From positions 62,001-126,000 of the forward strand of contig NZ_JAGIBG010000007.1 of NCBI RefSeq assembly GCF_017744435.1: a stretch of DNA of 64,000 bases. The letters run 5' to 3'. Made by a program: the position numbers and the translations under genes. The notes beneath the pieces were generated by a model, which saw nothing but the letters and a program-made list of their open reading frames with translations, was not told where the DNA came from and ran no database searches. This document shows positions 53,110-62,562 of the stretch, in pieces. Position 1 is the stretch's first letter, and each line of letters starts with the position of its first letter. This DNA is from Pseudomonas sp. Its GTDB lineage: Bacteria; Pseudomonadota; Gammaproteobacteria; Pseudomonadales; Pseudomonadaceae.

Positions 53110-53596
53110 GGTGGCTCGCTATCCAGGCGCGGCTGGTGCTGAACAACGAAAGCCGCGTCGCCTCGTCGAGCGCATGCAGCTGGGCGTCCGGCGCATAGGC
53201 CAGTTGTTGCAGGGCAGTGCTGAACCCTTGCGGCAGCGTTTGCCGGGCGTGTGCTGACATGAATTGCTGCCAGGCTTCACCACCGAGGCCCGCCACAGCA
53301 GGTGTACCGGGCATCGACAGGGCCACGCGCTTGAGCAGTTCGGGCAGTTCGCGCAAGGCCGCCAGGCGCTGTTCGGCGGGGGCCGCCGCCAATTGATCAA
53401 GGCGTAAGAGCGCTTCACGACGGTACAGGTCACGGCGCCAGTGCCACCAGCGCCGGGCTGCCCAAGCCGTCAGCACGGCGAGCAGCAACACCAGCAACAG
53501 CGCCCAGGCCCAGGTCTGTGGCCAATAGCCGAACGGCGGTGTGCCGGGCACCAGTTCGCGTAGCTGGTCAAGCGAGGGCTGCACGGGCGTGGTCAT
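53096..53596 (-). CDS. DUF4381 family membrane protein
   Basis: This 166-residue protein has an opening LRELVPGTPPFGYWPQTWAWALLLVLLL, one membrane helix at about 27-47, and a basic cytoplasmic domain with YRREALLRLDQL and the C-terminal helix LAYAPDAQLHALDEATRLSL. This is the DUF4381 pattern seen between DUF58 and VWA genes in Pseudomonas MoxR operons. It overlaps both neighbours. Confidence 0.88.
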   Translation of the reverse strand: MTTPVQPSLDQLRELVPGTPPFGYWPQTWAWALLLVLLLAVLTAWAARRWWHWRRDLYRREALLRLDQLAAAPAEQRLAALRELPELLKRVALSMPGTPAVAGLGGEAWQQFMSAHARQTLPQGFSTALQQLAYAPDAQLHALDEATRLSLFSTSRAWIASHHVAL

Positions 53597-54543
53597 CTTG
53601 CCCCCTGGGCCAGGCGGCCTAGTTCCCGACGCAGTTGCGCTACGCAGTCTTCGCCGCTGCTGATCATCATCAAGGGCACCTGACTACGGCGCAGCAGTTC
53701 AGCCACATCGCGCAGGCGCCCGGAAAGGAACTCGCCCAGCGGCCTGCTGACCTGGCGCCGCCCCACTTCCAGTTCGACCTGCAAGGCACCCTGGGTGATG
53801 ACCAGACGGCCTTTGTCCGGCACCTTGAGGGCAATCGGGTCATAGACCTGGATGGCAATCACATCGTTGTGCTGATGCAACTGGCGCAGCAACTGCAACG
53901 TTTGCGGGCTGACCCCGGCAAAATCACTGATGATGCACACCAGGTGGTCGTGACCCGCCACGGCCGCACAGGTGCGCAGGGCCTGATCGAGCTGATTGTC
54001 GCCTTCACGGTCCTCGCCCTGTGCCGACAAGCCCTGGTTGGCCTTCGCGACTTCCGCGCACAGGGCCTGCACCCGGGCACGACTGCGCAGCGGCCGCAGC
54101 GGGGCGATGGCCTCGCTGCCCAGCACCAGGCCACCCACGCGGTCACCGGCATGGAACGCCATCCAGGCACACAGCGCGCCCAGCTGTGCGGCGGTCACCG
54201 ACTTGAAATAGCGCTGCGAACCGAAGTACATGCTCATGCGCTGGTCGACCAGCAGCAGCGTTGGCCGGTCGCGCTCTTCGTTGAAGGTGCGTACGAACGG
54301 TTTGCCGTAGCGCAGCGAAGCGCGCCAGTCGAGGTGACGCAGGTCATCACCAGGGATGTAGCGGCGCAGCTCATCGAAACTCAGTCCACGGCCACGCATG
54401 CGCGACGCATGGTTGCCGGACAGAATGCTCGCCAGGGGCTGCCGGGCCAGGAAGCTCAGGCCGCGGGCACGGGGCTCCAGCGCCATCAGCTCGGCGAGCG
54501 AGGTGTAGACGAAGCCATCGGCGGTCACCGGTTGATTGGCCAT
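53593..54543 (-). CDS. DUF58 domain protein
   Basis: This 316-residue protein shows LSGNHASRMRGRGLSFDELR, YIPGDDLRHLDWRASLRYGKPFVRTFNEER (the DUF58 core, about 60-90), and a MIDAS-like VDQRMSMYFGS. DUF58 proteins link the MoxR ATPase with VWA proteins. The ATG at 54543 is chosen; the seven-residue extension upstream would overlap MoxR. It is 10 bases after moxR and overlaps DUF4381. Confidence 0.9.
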   Translation of the reverse strand: MANQPVTADGFVYTSLAELMALEPRARGLSFLARQPLASILSGNHASRMRGRGLSFDELRRYIPGDDLRHLDWRASLRYGKPFVRTFNEERDRPTLLLVDQRMSMYFGSQRYFKSVTAAQLGALCAWMAFHAGDRVGGLVLGSEAIAPLRPLRSRARVQALCAEVAKANQGLSAQGEDREGDNQLDQALRTCAAVAGHDHLVCIISDFAGVSPQTLQLLRQLHQHNDVIAIQVYDPIALKVPDKGRLVITQGALQVELEVGRRQVSRPLGEFLSGRLRDVAELLRRSQVPLMMISSGEDCVAQLRRELGRLAQGAR

Positions 54544-54553
54544 GGGCAGCCCT

Positions 54554-55525
54554 TCAGGTCGCAATGGCGACTTTGTCCAGCAGCCGGTCGAGCACCTGGT
54601 CGGCGCTCACCCCGTCGCTGATGGCGTCGTAGGACAACTGCAGGCGATGGCGCAACACCGGGTGCATGATGGCCCGGACATTGTCCGGCGAAACGAAATC
54701 CTGGCCATTGAACCAGGCGTGGGCACGCGCTACACGGTCCAGGCTGATCCCTCCGCGTGGGCTGGCGCCGATATGAATCCAGCGCGCCAGGTCGGCGTCA
54801 TAGTCCGCGGGGTGTCGGGTGGCATTGACCAGGTCGACCAGGTAGCGGTCGATGGCAGGCGCCACGTGCACCTGGGCCACCTCGCGCCGTGCGCTGAAGA
54901 CGACGTCCTGGGGCAGGCGCGCAGGTTCAGGTGCGCTACCGACCTGTTGGTCTTCGCTGCGCACCAGGCGCAGCACCTGGGCTTCGTCCTCGGGGTGCGG
55001 GTAGTCGAGCTGCAGCTTCATGAGGAAGCGGTCCATCTGCGCTTCGGGTAGTGGGTAGGTCCCCTCCTGTTCGATGGGGTTCTGGGTCGCCAGCACCATG
55101 AACAGGCCAGGCATCGGGTAGCTCCGCCCGGCCACGGTGATCTGGCGTTCCTCCATCGCCTCCAGCAGGGCCGCCTGGACCTTGGCCGGCGCGCGGTTGA
55201 TCTCGTCGGCCAGGATCACGTTGCCGAACAGCGGCCCCGGTTGAAACTTGATGCTGTTGCCTTCCGGGGTCTGCTGCAGGATCTCGCCGCCGGTGATGTC
55301 CGAAGGCAGCAGATCGGGCGTGAACTGGATGCGCCGCATCTGCGCGTCAAGGTGGGTGGACAGCGCCTTGACCGTGCGTGTCTTGGCCAGCCCCGGCAGG
55401 CTTTCGAGCAGCACGTGCCCGTTGGCCAGCAACGCCAGGACGATGTGGCGAATGGTGTCGGCCTGGCCAAGCACACTTTCGGCCACTGACGCTTCGAGGC
55501 CCTGCACCTGCTGGAGTGTGTTCAC
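54554..55525 (-). CDS. MoxR-family AAA+ ATPase
   Basis: This 323-residue ATPase has Walker A LLESLPGLAKTRTVKAL (about 39-55), Walker B NVILADEINRAPAKVQAALL (about 101), and the sensor segment VLATQNPIEQEGTYPLPEAQ. MoxR proteins act as chaperones that fit cofactors or activate VWA partners. The start is GTG at 55525 with GGGAG seven bases upstream. It is the first of a MoxR-DUF58-DUF4381-VWA-VWA/TPR-BatD set and follows the octaheme cytochrome gene by 68 bases. Confidence 0.92.
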   Translation of the reverse strand: MNTLQQVQGLEASVAESVLGQADTIRHIVLALLANGHVLLESLPGLAKTRTVKALSTHLDAQMRRIQFTPDLLPSDITGGEILQQTPEGNSIKFQPGPLFGNVILADEINRAPAKVQAALLEAMEERQITVAGRSYPMPGLFMVLATQNPIEQEGTYPLPEAQMDRFLMKLQLDYPHPEDEAQVLRLVRSEDQQVGSAPEPARLPQDVVFSARREVAQVHVAPAIDRYLVDLVNATRHPADYDADLARWIHIGASPRGGISLDRVARAHAWFNGQDFVSPDNVRAIMHPVLRHRLQLSYDAISDGVSADQVLDRLLDKVAIAT

Positions 55526-55593
55526 GTTGCGCTCCCTGTGCTTTGCATTCGAGTGTTAACTCTAGTCGTAATGAGTATTGCTGCACGCCGGCG

Positions 55594-57909
55594 CTATTGG
55601 CCGTTGCGCCAATAAGGCTCGATCGCCTGCAGGCGCGGGTCGTCCGGCGCCACTTCGCGCATGTGCTGGACATAGCCGAACGCTTGCTGGCGTTCGCCGG
55701 CCAGGGCGTGCAGGTAGATCAGCGAGTACAGCAGGTCGGGGTCGTCCGGCGACTGCTGCAGGCCGCTGCGCAACGCCTCCAGCGCTTCCGGGCGACGCTC
55801 CATGCGCGACAGCAGCAAGCCCTGGTTGTAGCGGATGCGCGGGTTGCCGGGCAGCGCCTGGGCGGCTTGTTCCATCCAGCCCAGCGCCTCTTCGGCCTTG
55901 CCCCGCTCCACCAGCAGCAGGGCAAGCATGTAGGCCAGGTTGCCGCGGTCGGCCACGGGCGTCTTCTCCAGCGCCACGCCGTCGCGCAGTAACCCTTCGG
56001 CTTCGTCCAGGCGTTGCGCGCCACTGGCCAGGGTCACCAGGTTGACCCGGGCCGGGGTGAAGTAAGGGTCCATATGCAGTGCCTGGCGGTATTGCTCCAT
56101 GGCCTGCTCGTCATGCCCCTGGCGTGACAGCAGCACCGCCAGGTTCAGGCGCCCGCCCGGCAGGTCGGCATTGCCCCGCAGGCGCTGCTCGTAGTCCGCA
56201 ACCAGTGCCTTGAACAGCGCCTGGCTGGCTGGCGGCACTTGCATTGGCGAAACGTCGGCCATGGCCCGCACGGTTTCGTCCCTGACCGCGAGGCTGGGGT
56301 CTTCGAGCAGCGGCAGCAGCGTTTTCAGGCGCTGCTCGGGCGGCACGCTGCTGAACCCCGATACGGCATAGGCCCGGATCAGCGGGTCCGGGTCCTGTAG
56401 CGCCCAGCGCAGGTTGCTGCTGGCCGCCGGGCCAAGGTCGGCCAGCTGGTCGGCTGCCGTGGCGCGCACGATCGCCGGGTTGGCCTTGTCGGCGAGCACG
56501 TAGCCCAGGCGGCTGAGGGTCGTGGAAGGGTCTGCCTGCACGGCATGGAAGGCCTGCCCGTAATGCTGGGGGCGCTTGGGTGCGTCGAACCATTGTTCGA
56601 TGGCCGCCGCTGCCCAGGCCGGTTTCTGGTCCTGGTGACAGGCCGTGCAGGCATCGGGGCTGTCGGTCTGCCCGGCCAGGTCAGGGCGTGGAATGCGCAG
56701 GCTGTGATCACGGCGCGGGTCGACCACCATGTAGGTCTTGGTCGGCATGTGACAGTTCACGCACTGGGCACCTGGCGAGCCTGCCGCGTGATGGTGGTGC
56801 GCCGGGCTGTCGTAGTCCTTGGCCTGCAGGCCGGCGAAACGCGCCGTGTTGGGCTGGGGGTTGTGGCATTGCTGGCACAGTCCGTTGCCTTCGAGGCGCA
56901 CCTTGGTGGTGTGCGGGTTGTGGCAATCGGTACAGGTGACGCCGGCCGCGTACATCTTGCTTTGGGTGAACGAGCCGAACTCATACACCTCACCGTCTAT
57001 CTGCCCGTCGGCATGGTACAGGCCGGTGCGTAGCGTGGCCGGCAGGCTCTGGTCGAGTTGCGGATGGCCAGGCAACTGGCCGGTACCGAGCCCCTGGCGA
57101 CGGCTGTGGCAATACGCGCACTGCTCGACCACGCCCTTGCTGCCCAGGGCCTTGTAGTCCACCGCCAGGCCTTTGTTCGCCAGGCTGCTGGCGGGTTTGG
57201 CCGTGGCCCAGTCGACATGCGCCTGGCCAGGGCCATGGCAGCTCTGGCAACCGACCGCCTGCTCCTTCCAGGTGCTGGCGAAGCTGTCGTGCTGGTCGTC
57301 GTAATTTTTCAGCAGGCGGGTCGAATGGCAGTCGGCGCACATGGCGTTCCAGTTCTGGTAGCGACCGGTCCAGTGCAAGGGGTCGTCGGGTGTGAAGCGC
57401 TGGCCCGGATACAGCGAGAACCAGCGTTGCCCGCCCTGCGCCTCGGGGCGGCTGTCCCAGGCGATGGTCAGCGCTTGCAGGCGCCCGCGTGACAGCGCCA
57501 CCAGGTACTGCTGCAGCGGTTGATGGCCAAAGGTGTAGAGGATGCGAAAATCGGCCGGCTTGCCGTCCTCGCCCTCGATGTTGACGAAGTAGCCGCCGTC
57601 CTTGCGATAGAAATGCGCCTTGACCCCCGCCTCGTCGAAGCGGGTGTCGTTAAAGTAGCCCAGCACATTCTCGGCATTGGCGTCACGCAACGCCCAGCCG
57701 TGGTCGGAGTGCTGCCATTGCCCGGACTGTTCGGCGTGGCAGCCGAGGCAGCTCTGTTGCGGTGCATAGCCCTCACCGGTTGCGGCTGCCGGCAACCGCC
57801 CCACCTCGTCGGCTGCCCAGGCAGCGGCGCTGCCACAAAAGATCACGGCCAACAGCCACCTTGCCACCGAGCGCATGCGCTGTGGTCCCGCTCGTCCAGC
57901 TCCTGCCAT
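55594..57909 (-). CDS. Exported octaheme cytochrome c with HEAT and TPR repeats
   Basis: This 771-residue protein has eight CxxCH heme sites at about residues 54, 189, 219, 263, 324, 343, 382 and 420 (CLGCH, CADCH, CQSCH, CAYCH, CTDCH, CQQCH, CVNCH, CTACH). An N-terminal signal (RWLLAVIFCGSAAAWAAD) gives periplasmic export. HEAT-like repeats follow near 470-590 (WALQDPDPLIRAYAVSGF), then several TPRs from 600 to the end. The start at 57909 follows GGAG; an ATG at 57876 is the alternative. No enzyme motif is clear; an electron-transfer or scaffolding role is inferred. It shares an operon orientation with MoxR genes and the sulfatase. Confidence 0.88.
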   Translation of the reverse strand: MAGAGRAGPQRMRSVARWLLAVIFCGSAAAWAADEVGRLPAAATGEGYAPQQSCLGCHAEQSGQWQHSDHGWALRDANAENVLGYFNDTRFDEAGVKAHFYRKDGGYFVNIEGEDGKPADFRILYTFGHQPLQQYLVALSRGRLQALTIAWDSRPEAQGGQRWFSLYPGQRFTPDDPLHWTGRYQNWNAMCADCHSTRLLKNYDDQHDSFASTWKEQAVGCQSCHGPGQAHVDWATAKPASSLANKGLAVDYKALGSKGVVEQCAYCHSRRQGLGTGQLPGHPQLDQSLPATLRTGLYHADGQIDGEVYEFGSFTQSKMYAAGVTCTDCHNPHTTKVRLEGNGLCQQCHNPQPNTARFAGLQAKDYDSPAHHHHAAGSPGAQCVNCHMPTKTYMVVDPRRDHSLRIPRPDLAGQTDSPDACTACHQDQKPAWAAAAIEQWFDAPKRPQHYGQAFHAVQADPSTTLSRLGYVLADKANPAIVRATAADQLADLGPAASSNLRWALQDPDPLIRAYAVSGFSSVPPEQRLKTLLPLLEDPSLAVRDETVRAMADVSPMQVPPASQALFKALVADYEQRLRGNADLPGGRLNLAVLLSRQGHDEQAMEQYRQALHMDPYFTPARVNLVTLASGAQRLDEAEGLLRDGVALEKTPVADRGNLAYMLALLLVERGKAEEALGWMEQAAQALPGNPRIRYNQGLLLSRMERRPEALEALRSGLQQSPDDPDLLYSLIYLHALAGERQQAFGYVQHMREVAPDDPRLQAIEPYWRNGQ

Positions 57910-57973
57910 CCCCATCTCCACGTCCAGTTGCAGTCGCCCTTCGCGGGCTGTCGTTAAAATCAGCAGTTCTGGT

Positions 57974-59659
57974 TCAAGTCGCAAAGGCCACGATGATCGG
58001 CCCGCACACCGCCAACAACACGTTGGAGATGGCATAGCACACCGTGAAGCCGATCACCGGTGTGTGGCTGCCGGACATCTCGATCACCTTGTTCATCGAG
58101 GCCGCTTCGGTCTGGGCGCCGGCCAGCGCTCCCAGCAGAACCATCGGGTGCAGGCGCAGTACATAACGCCCGAAGTACAGCGCTACCAGCGGTGGCAGCA
58201 AGGTCACCACCATGCCCGACAGCAACAGTGCCACGCCCTGCTCGCGCATGGCCTCGAACGCCGCCGGCCCGGCCAGCAGCCCGACCACCGCACCGAATGC
58301 GGTCAGGCCGAACTCGGAAAACGCCCACTGCGCCGCCGCCGGCATGCCGCCGATGTCCGGGTGCCGCGAGTTGAGCCAGCCGACCAGCAGGCCGACCAGC
58401 AGCACGCCGCCACCCACGCCCAGTTCGACGGGGATCATCCCGACATGGGTCGAGAGCATGCCGAGCAAGGCGCCAGCCACCATCCCCAGGCTGTGCACGG
58501 CGATATCCGATTTGTAGCTGCGCTCGCGGATCCGTCCCAATTGCCTGGCCACCGCTTCGACACTGGCGGTGCGCCCAGTCAATGCGATCACATCGCCACG
58601 GCGCAGCACGGTGTTGGGCAGCACCGGCAGCTCCAGGCCCTGGCGGCTGATGCTGTCGATGAAACAGCCCATGCGCCCGGCGCCGCTGACGTGATTGCGG
58701 ATCTGCCGCAGGGTCTTGCCGTGAAAGGCGCGGGCCGTCAGGACAATGTCCGCCGAGCGGGTGGCGAACGACAGTGAGCGCGGATCGTCGATATCCGGGC
58801 CAACCTGCTGGGCCAGTTCGGCGACTGCCTCGCGCAGGGCATAGATACCCAGCACGTCGCCCAGTTGCAGCACCAGGGCCGGGTCACGCTCGATCACCTG
58901 CTCGCCGCGCACCACCCGCTCCACGCTCATCAACGGGTGCAGGCGCTCGATGGCGCCAATGCTCGCCCCCGCGAGCCGGGGATCCTGCAGGCGATGGGCG
59001 CGCACCACGATGCGGGTATAGGGGATGCTCAGCACCTCGTCCTGGTTGTCGATGCCCAGTGTCGCCTCCAGTTCGCGGGCAGCGCTGCGCAGGTCGACGC
59101 GCAGCAGCCAGGGGGCGATGCTGCCGACGAAGACGATCAGGCCAACGGTGCCGAACAGGTAGGTGATTGCATAGGCGATGGCCATGTGGCTGTTGAGCTG
59201 TGCCTTGTCGGCATCAGCCAGCGGCAGGTGGGCAATGGCACTGCTGGCGGTACCCATGATCGCCGTGTCGGTCAACGCGCCGGCACCCAGGCCGGCCGTG
59301 AACCCGGCGTCGAAGTGAAAGACCAGGTTCATCATCAGGATGCTGCCCAGCGCCACCGCGCACAACACCGTGGAGAACACCACCAGCTTGAGCGTGCCGG
59401 CATTCAGGCTGCCGAAGAACTCCGGCCCGCTCTTGAACCCTACGGCATAGATGAACAGCACGAAAAACACCGATTTCAACGCCTGCGGCACTTCCAGCCC
59501 GATCTGCCCGATCAGCAGGCCCATCAGCAGCGCACCGGCCACCGACCCTAGGTGGAAGCTGCCCAGGCGCAGTCGCCCCAGCAGCATGCCCAGGGCAATG
59601 GCCAGGAACACCGCGATTTCCGGGTTCGAGCGCAGGGCCTGAAGCACGAAGTCGATCAT
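57974..59659 (-). CDS. AspT/YbjL-family antiporter-type transporter
   Basis: This 561-residue protein consists of two membrane halves (about 15-190 and 390-560) around a soluble middle. The middle holds two TrkA_C-like parts: IVVRAHRLQDPRLAGASIGAIE and RAFHGKTLRQIRNHVSGAG. VGFKSGPEFFGSLNAG and GALAGAQTEAASMNKV match the aspartate:alanine exchanger family. Substrate unproven. It overlaps the MscS-type gene by 4 bases and is 64 bases before the cytochrome gene. Confidence 0.88.
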   Translation of the reverse strand: MIDFVLQALRSNPEIAVFLAIALGMLLGRLRLGSFHLGSVAGALLMGLLIGQIGLEVPQALKSVFFVLFIYAVGFKSGPEFFGSLNAGTLKLVVFSTVLCAVALGSILMMNLVFHFDAGFTAGLGAGALTDTAIMGTASSAIAHLPLADADKAQLNSHMAIAYAITYLFGTVGLIVFVGSIAPWLLRVDLRSAARELEATLGIDNQDEVLSIPYTRIVVRAHRLQDPRLAGASIGAIERLHPLMSVERVVRGEQVIERDPALVLQLGDVLGIYALREAVAELAQQVGPDIDDPRSLSFATRSADIVLTARAFHGKTLRQIRNHVSGAGRMGCFIDSISRQGLELPVLPNTVLRRGDVIALTGRTASVEAVARQLGRIRERSYKSDIAVHSLGMVAGALLGMLSTHVGMIPVELGVGGGVLLVGLLVGWLNSRHPDIGGMPAAAQWAFSEFGLTAFGAVVGLLAGPAAFEAMREQGVALLLSGMVVTLLPPLVALYFGRYVLRLHPMVLLGALAGAQTEAASMNKVIEMSGSHTPVIGFTVCYAISNVLLAVCGPIIVAFAT

Positions 59660-61281
59660 CGCTGGCTGTCCTCGGGTGGCGACGCCGGGGCGTTGTACCA
59701 GTTCTCCCTCGGTACGACCTTGTCCTGCTCAGGGTCACCCAGATAATGAGGCGACATGATCTGCACGCCATACTCGTTGAACACGTCCTGGATATTGGCA
59801 TGCAGCATGGTCAGCAGCTCTGCCCGTGGGCGAGGTTCGCTCGGCACGGCCTGGGCCACCAGGCGGTATTCCGGGTAGAAATCCGACAAGGCGGTCTGGA
59901 ACACCTGGGGCCGGGGGGTGTGCAGGACGCCGTCCGTGCGCTTCGCCGCCTCCAGCAGCATCGCCTCGACCTGGCGCCAGGGCGTGTCATAGCCGATGGT
60001 GACCGTGGTATCGACCACATACCCCTGCCCTTGCACCACACGTGAATAGTTCTTGGTCACCGCACCGGTGATCATCGAGTTGGGCAGCGTCAGTACTTCG
60101 CCCAGGCCGGTGCGAATGCTGGTGGTGAACATGCCCAGCTCGGTGACGGTGCCTTCGTGCTCGCCAATGCGCACGTATTCGCCGGGGCGCAGGGTGCGCG
60201 TGTAGGTGAGGATCAGCCCGGCGGCGGCCTGGCCGACCACACTGGTCGCACCGAGGGAAATCATCAGGCCGATCAGCACCGAAAGCCCCTTGAACGCGTC
60301 GGTGTCGGCACCGGGCAGATAGGGGTAAGCCATGGCCACGGCGAACAGCCAGATGGCCAGGGCCGTCAGCCGGGTGGTCGGTTGCAGGGTTTCCTGGGTC
60401 AGCCAGCTGATCGTGCCAGGCCGCGCCAGGCGCTCGAGCAGGCGCTTGCTGAAGGCACTGATGCCACGGGCGATGAAGAAGATCAGCAGGGCGATCAGCA
60501 GCCCAGGCACCGCATCGACGATACCGGTCAGCACGTGGCGCAACAAACCCAGCAGGTACAGGTTCAGGCTTTCGCCCCACGGCCGCGTATAGGGGAATCG
60601 TTGCAGAACGAAGCTGAGCCATTCATAGGTCAGCAGCAGGATCAACGTCCAGCGCAACAAGGCCAGCAGCCGCCGCAACAAGGGATACAGGTTGCTCGAA
60701 TCGACCAGCTGGGTACGCCCGATGCGCAAGGCGCTGGTGTGTTTGCGCACACGCTGGGGCAACCACGACAGTGCCTTGCCGTGCAGCCACACGCAGAGTT
60801 TGACCAGCGCCAGGTAGATCAGGGTCGCAGCGCCGCTCAAGCCGACCGCGACCAACAGGAAACGCAAGCTGTGTGCCTGCCGGGCTTCTTCCACGACCTG
60901 GCTCAAGCGCTGGGCAGCCTGCTCAGCACCCTGGCGAGCATCCAGGTCGGCGCCAGCCAGGTCCCTGGGCGAGACGATGAACGCCCGGCGATCCCCCAGC
61001 AGCACCATGTAACTGTCCTGAATCGGGTCCACGCTGACCTGGCCAGCAAAGCCCTCGTCGAGCTGTTCATTGATGACCGCTGCGGCGCGCCGGACACGGG
61101 CAGCCGGCACTTCACCCAGCAATGTGGCATGAAAGACCACGATCGAACGGTTGGCGATTTTCAGCTCGGCAGGCTCGGCGCTTGTTGACGCCACCTCCTC
61201 GACTGCCTGACTGCTGCCGCACAACAGTGTGGCTGCCAATGCCAGGCACGCTGCCAGGCCGGCAAGCATCCGCCTAGCCAT
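59656..61281 (-). CDS. MscS-family mechanosensitive channel
   Basis: This 541-residue protein has a signal peptide (about 1-28), a periplasmic domain, and several membrane helices. The MscS core has LIGLMISLGATSVVGQAAAGLIL and GEYVRIGEHEGTVTELGMF, then VLTLPNSMITGAVTKNYSR. GGAG precedes the ATG at 61281 by 9 bases; an earlier frame adds 11 unsupported residues. It is larger than E. coli MscS, resembling MscM-like channels. It couples to the next gene by 4 bases. Confidence 0.9.
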   Translation of the reverse strand: MARRMLAGLAACLALAATLLCGSSQAVEEVASTSAEPAELKIANRSIVVFHATLLGEVPAARVRRAAAVINEQLDEGFAGQVSVDPIQDSYMVLLGDRRAFIVSPRDLAGADLDARQGAEQAAQRLSQVVEEARQAHSLRFLLVAVGLSGAATLIYLALVKLCVWLHGKALSWLPQRVRKHTSALRIGRTQLVDSSNLYPLLRRLLALLRWTLILLLTYEWLSFVLQRFPYTRPWGESLNLYLLGLLRHVLTGIVDAVPGLLIALLIFFIARGISAFSKRLLERLARPGTISWLTQETLQPTTRLTALAIWLFAVAMAYPYLPGADTDAFKGLSVLIGLMISLGATSVVGQAAAGLILTYTRTLRPGEYVRIGEHEGTVTELGMFTTSIRTGLGEVLTLPNSMITGAVTKNYSRVVQGQGYVVDTTVTIGYDTPWRQVEAMLLEAAKRTDGVLHTPRPQVFQTALSDFYPEYRLVAQAVPSEPRPRAELLTMLHANIQDVFNEYGVQIMSPHYLGDPEQDKVVPRENWYNAPASPPEDSQR

Positions 61282-61456
61282 AAGCGCGCACTCCGAAAGT
61301 GGGCATGGCAGCATCGGCGCTCTCCTGGCAGGCGTGGGTATCAGCAGCGTAGTACAGCGCCTGTGGCAAGCAAACGGTGCACACGGGCAGTGGCCAGTCC
61401 AGCGTTGCCCCGCCGACTACACTCAATCCACACAGGCCTGCGCAGAGACTGCCGCC

Positions 61457-62323
61457 ATGACGACGCAAACCGCAATCGTGTTCGCTGGTGGTGGCAGCCT
61501 GGGGGCGGTTCAAGTGGGCATGTTGCGGGCCTTGGTGGAGGCCAATGTTCAATTCGACAGGGTGATCGGGGCCTCGGTCGGCGCAATCAATGGCGCCTAT
61601 TTTGCCGCCAGGCCCGACGTGCAGGGTGTCGAGACGCTCGCCGATTTCTGGCGAAACCTGAACAGAGCCGACATCTTCCCCCTGTCCTGGCTCGACACCT
61701 GTAGAGGGCTGATCAAGCGGCGCGGTTTTCTGCTGCAGCCGGCAGCGCTGCACCGGCTGCTTGGCCAGGCGCTGCCCATTCATCGCATCGAGGATGCGCA
61801 ACTGCCCCTGCATATTGTGACTACCGACTTGCTCAGTGGTGCCGAAACCGTTCTGTCCAGCGGTGAGCTTGAGCAAGCGTTGCTGGCCAGCGCCGCCATC
61901 CCGCTGGTGTTCCCGAGTGTTCAGATCGGCGACCAGTTCCTGGTGGATGGCGGTGTAGCCAGCAACACCCCCATTTCGACCGCGGTAACCCTGGGGGCCA
62001 ACAAGGTTGTGGTGATCCCCACTGGTTTCAGTTGTGCCCTGACACAGCCGCCCAAGGGGCTGATTGCCCTGGCCCTGCACACCGTCAACCTGATGAGCAT
62101 GCGCCAGCTGGTAAGCGATATCGAACACTTCCGTACGCTCACCAGCCTGCACATCGTTCCGCCGCTGTGCCCAGTGGATGTCTCAGTGTTCAATTTTGAC
62201 CAGACCGACGCTTTGCTGGAGCGCGCCTATGAGCAAACGCTTCGGTGGCTGGACCGCGGTGGCCTCGAGCGCACCAAGGTGCCGGGTGCGTTGACCATTC
62301 ACTCCCACGCCCATGAGCACTGA
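61457..62323 (+). CDS. Patatin-like phospholipase family protein
   Basis: This 288-residue protein has the patatin oxyanion motif FAGGGSLGAVQVGML (about 9-23), the nucleophile in GASVGAINGAYFA (Ser at about 40), and the catalytic Asp in FLVDGGVASNTP. No signal peptide is present, so it is cytoplasmic. The ATG at 61457 gives the domain start; the longer frame upstream overlaps the antisense of mscS. The 239 bases after it hold no clear gene or terminator. Confidence 0.9.
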   Translation: MTTQTAIVFAGGGSLGAVQVGMLRALVEANVQFDRVIGASVGAINGAYFAARPDVQGVETLADFWRNLNRADIFPLSWLDTCRGLIKRRGFLLQPAALHRLLGQALPIHRIEDAQLPLHIVTTDLLSGAETVLSSGELEQALLASAAIPLVFPSVQIGDQFLVDGGVASNTPISTAVTLGANKVVVIPTGFSCALTQPPKGLIALALHTVNLMSMRQLVSDIEHFRTLTSLHIVPPLCPVDVSVFNFDQTDALLERAYEQTLRWLDRGGLERTKVPGALTIHSHAHEH

Positions 62324-62562
62324 ACGACACTATCTGGCTTTTCCGCCTGTCCCCCCTGTTCCGCCGTTACAGCCGGAACAGATACTTAGCCCTGGCAAAT
62401 GACCCGATATAGGGTGCCGCGAACCCGAACATGGGTGCCATGGCCTGGCGCGCAGATAGCAATGGTCTACAAGGAGCATGGCCGGTTTACCCACTTTGTG
62501 GAGTTTCCCTGGCTTACAGCAAGTCCTGTTCCAACGCTCAGGCAATCGCCGTACCCGGCACC

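Noticed and set aside
62324..62562. Short open frames between the patatin and monooxygenase genes
   Set aside because: No ribosome sites or family resemblance; treated as non-coding.
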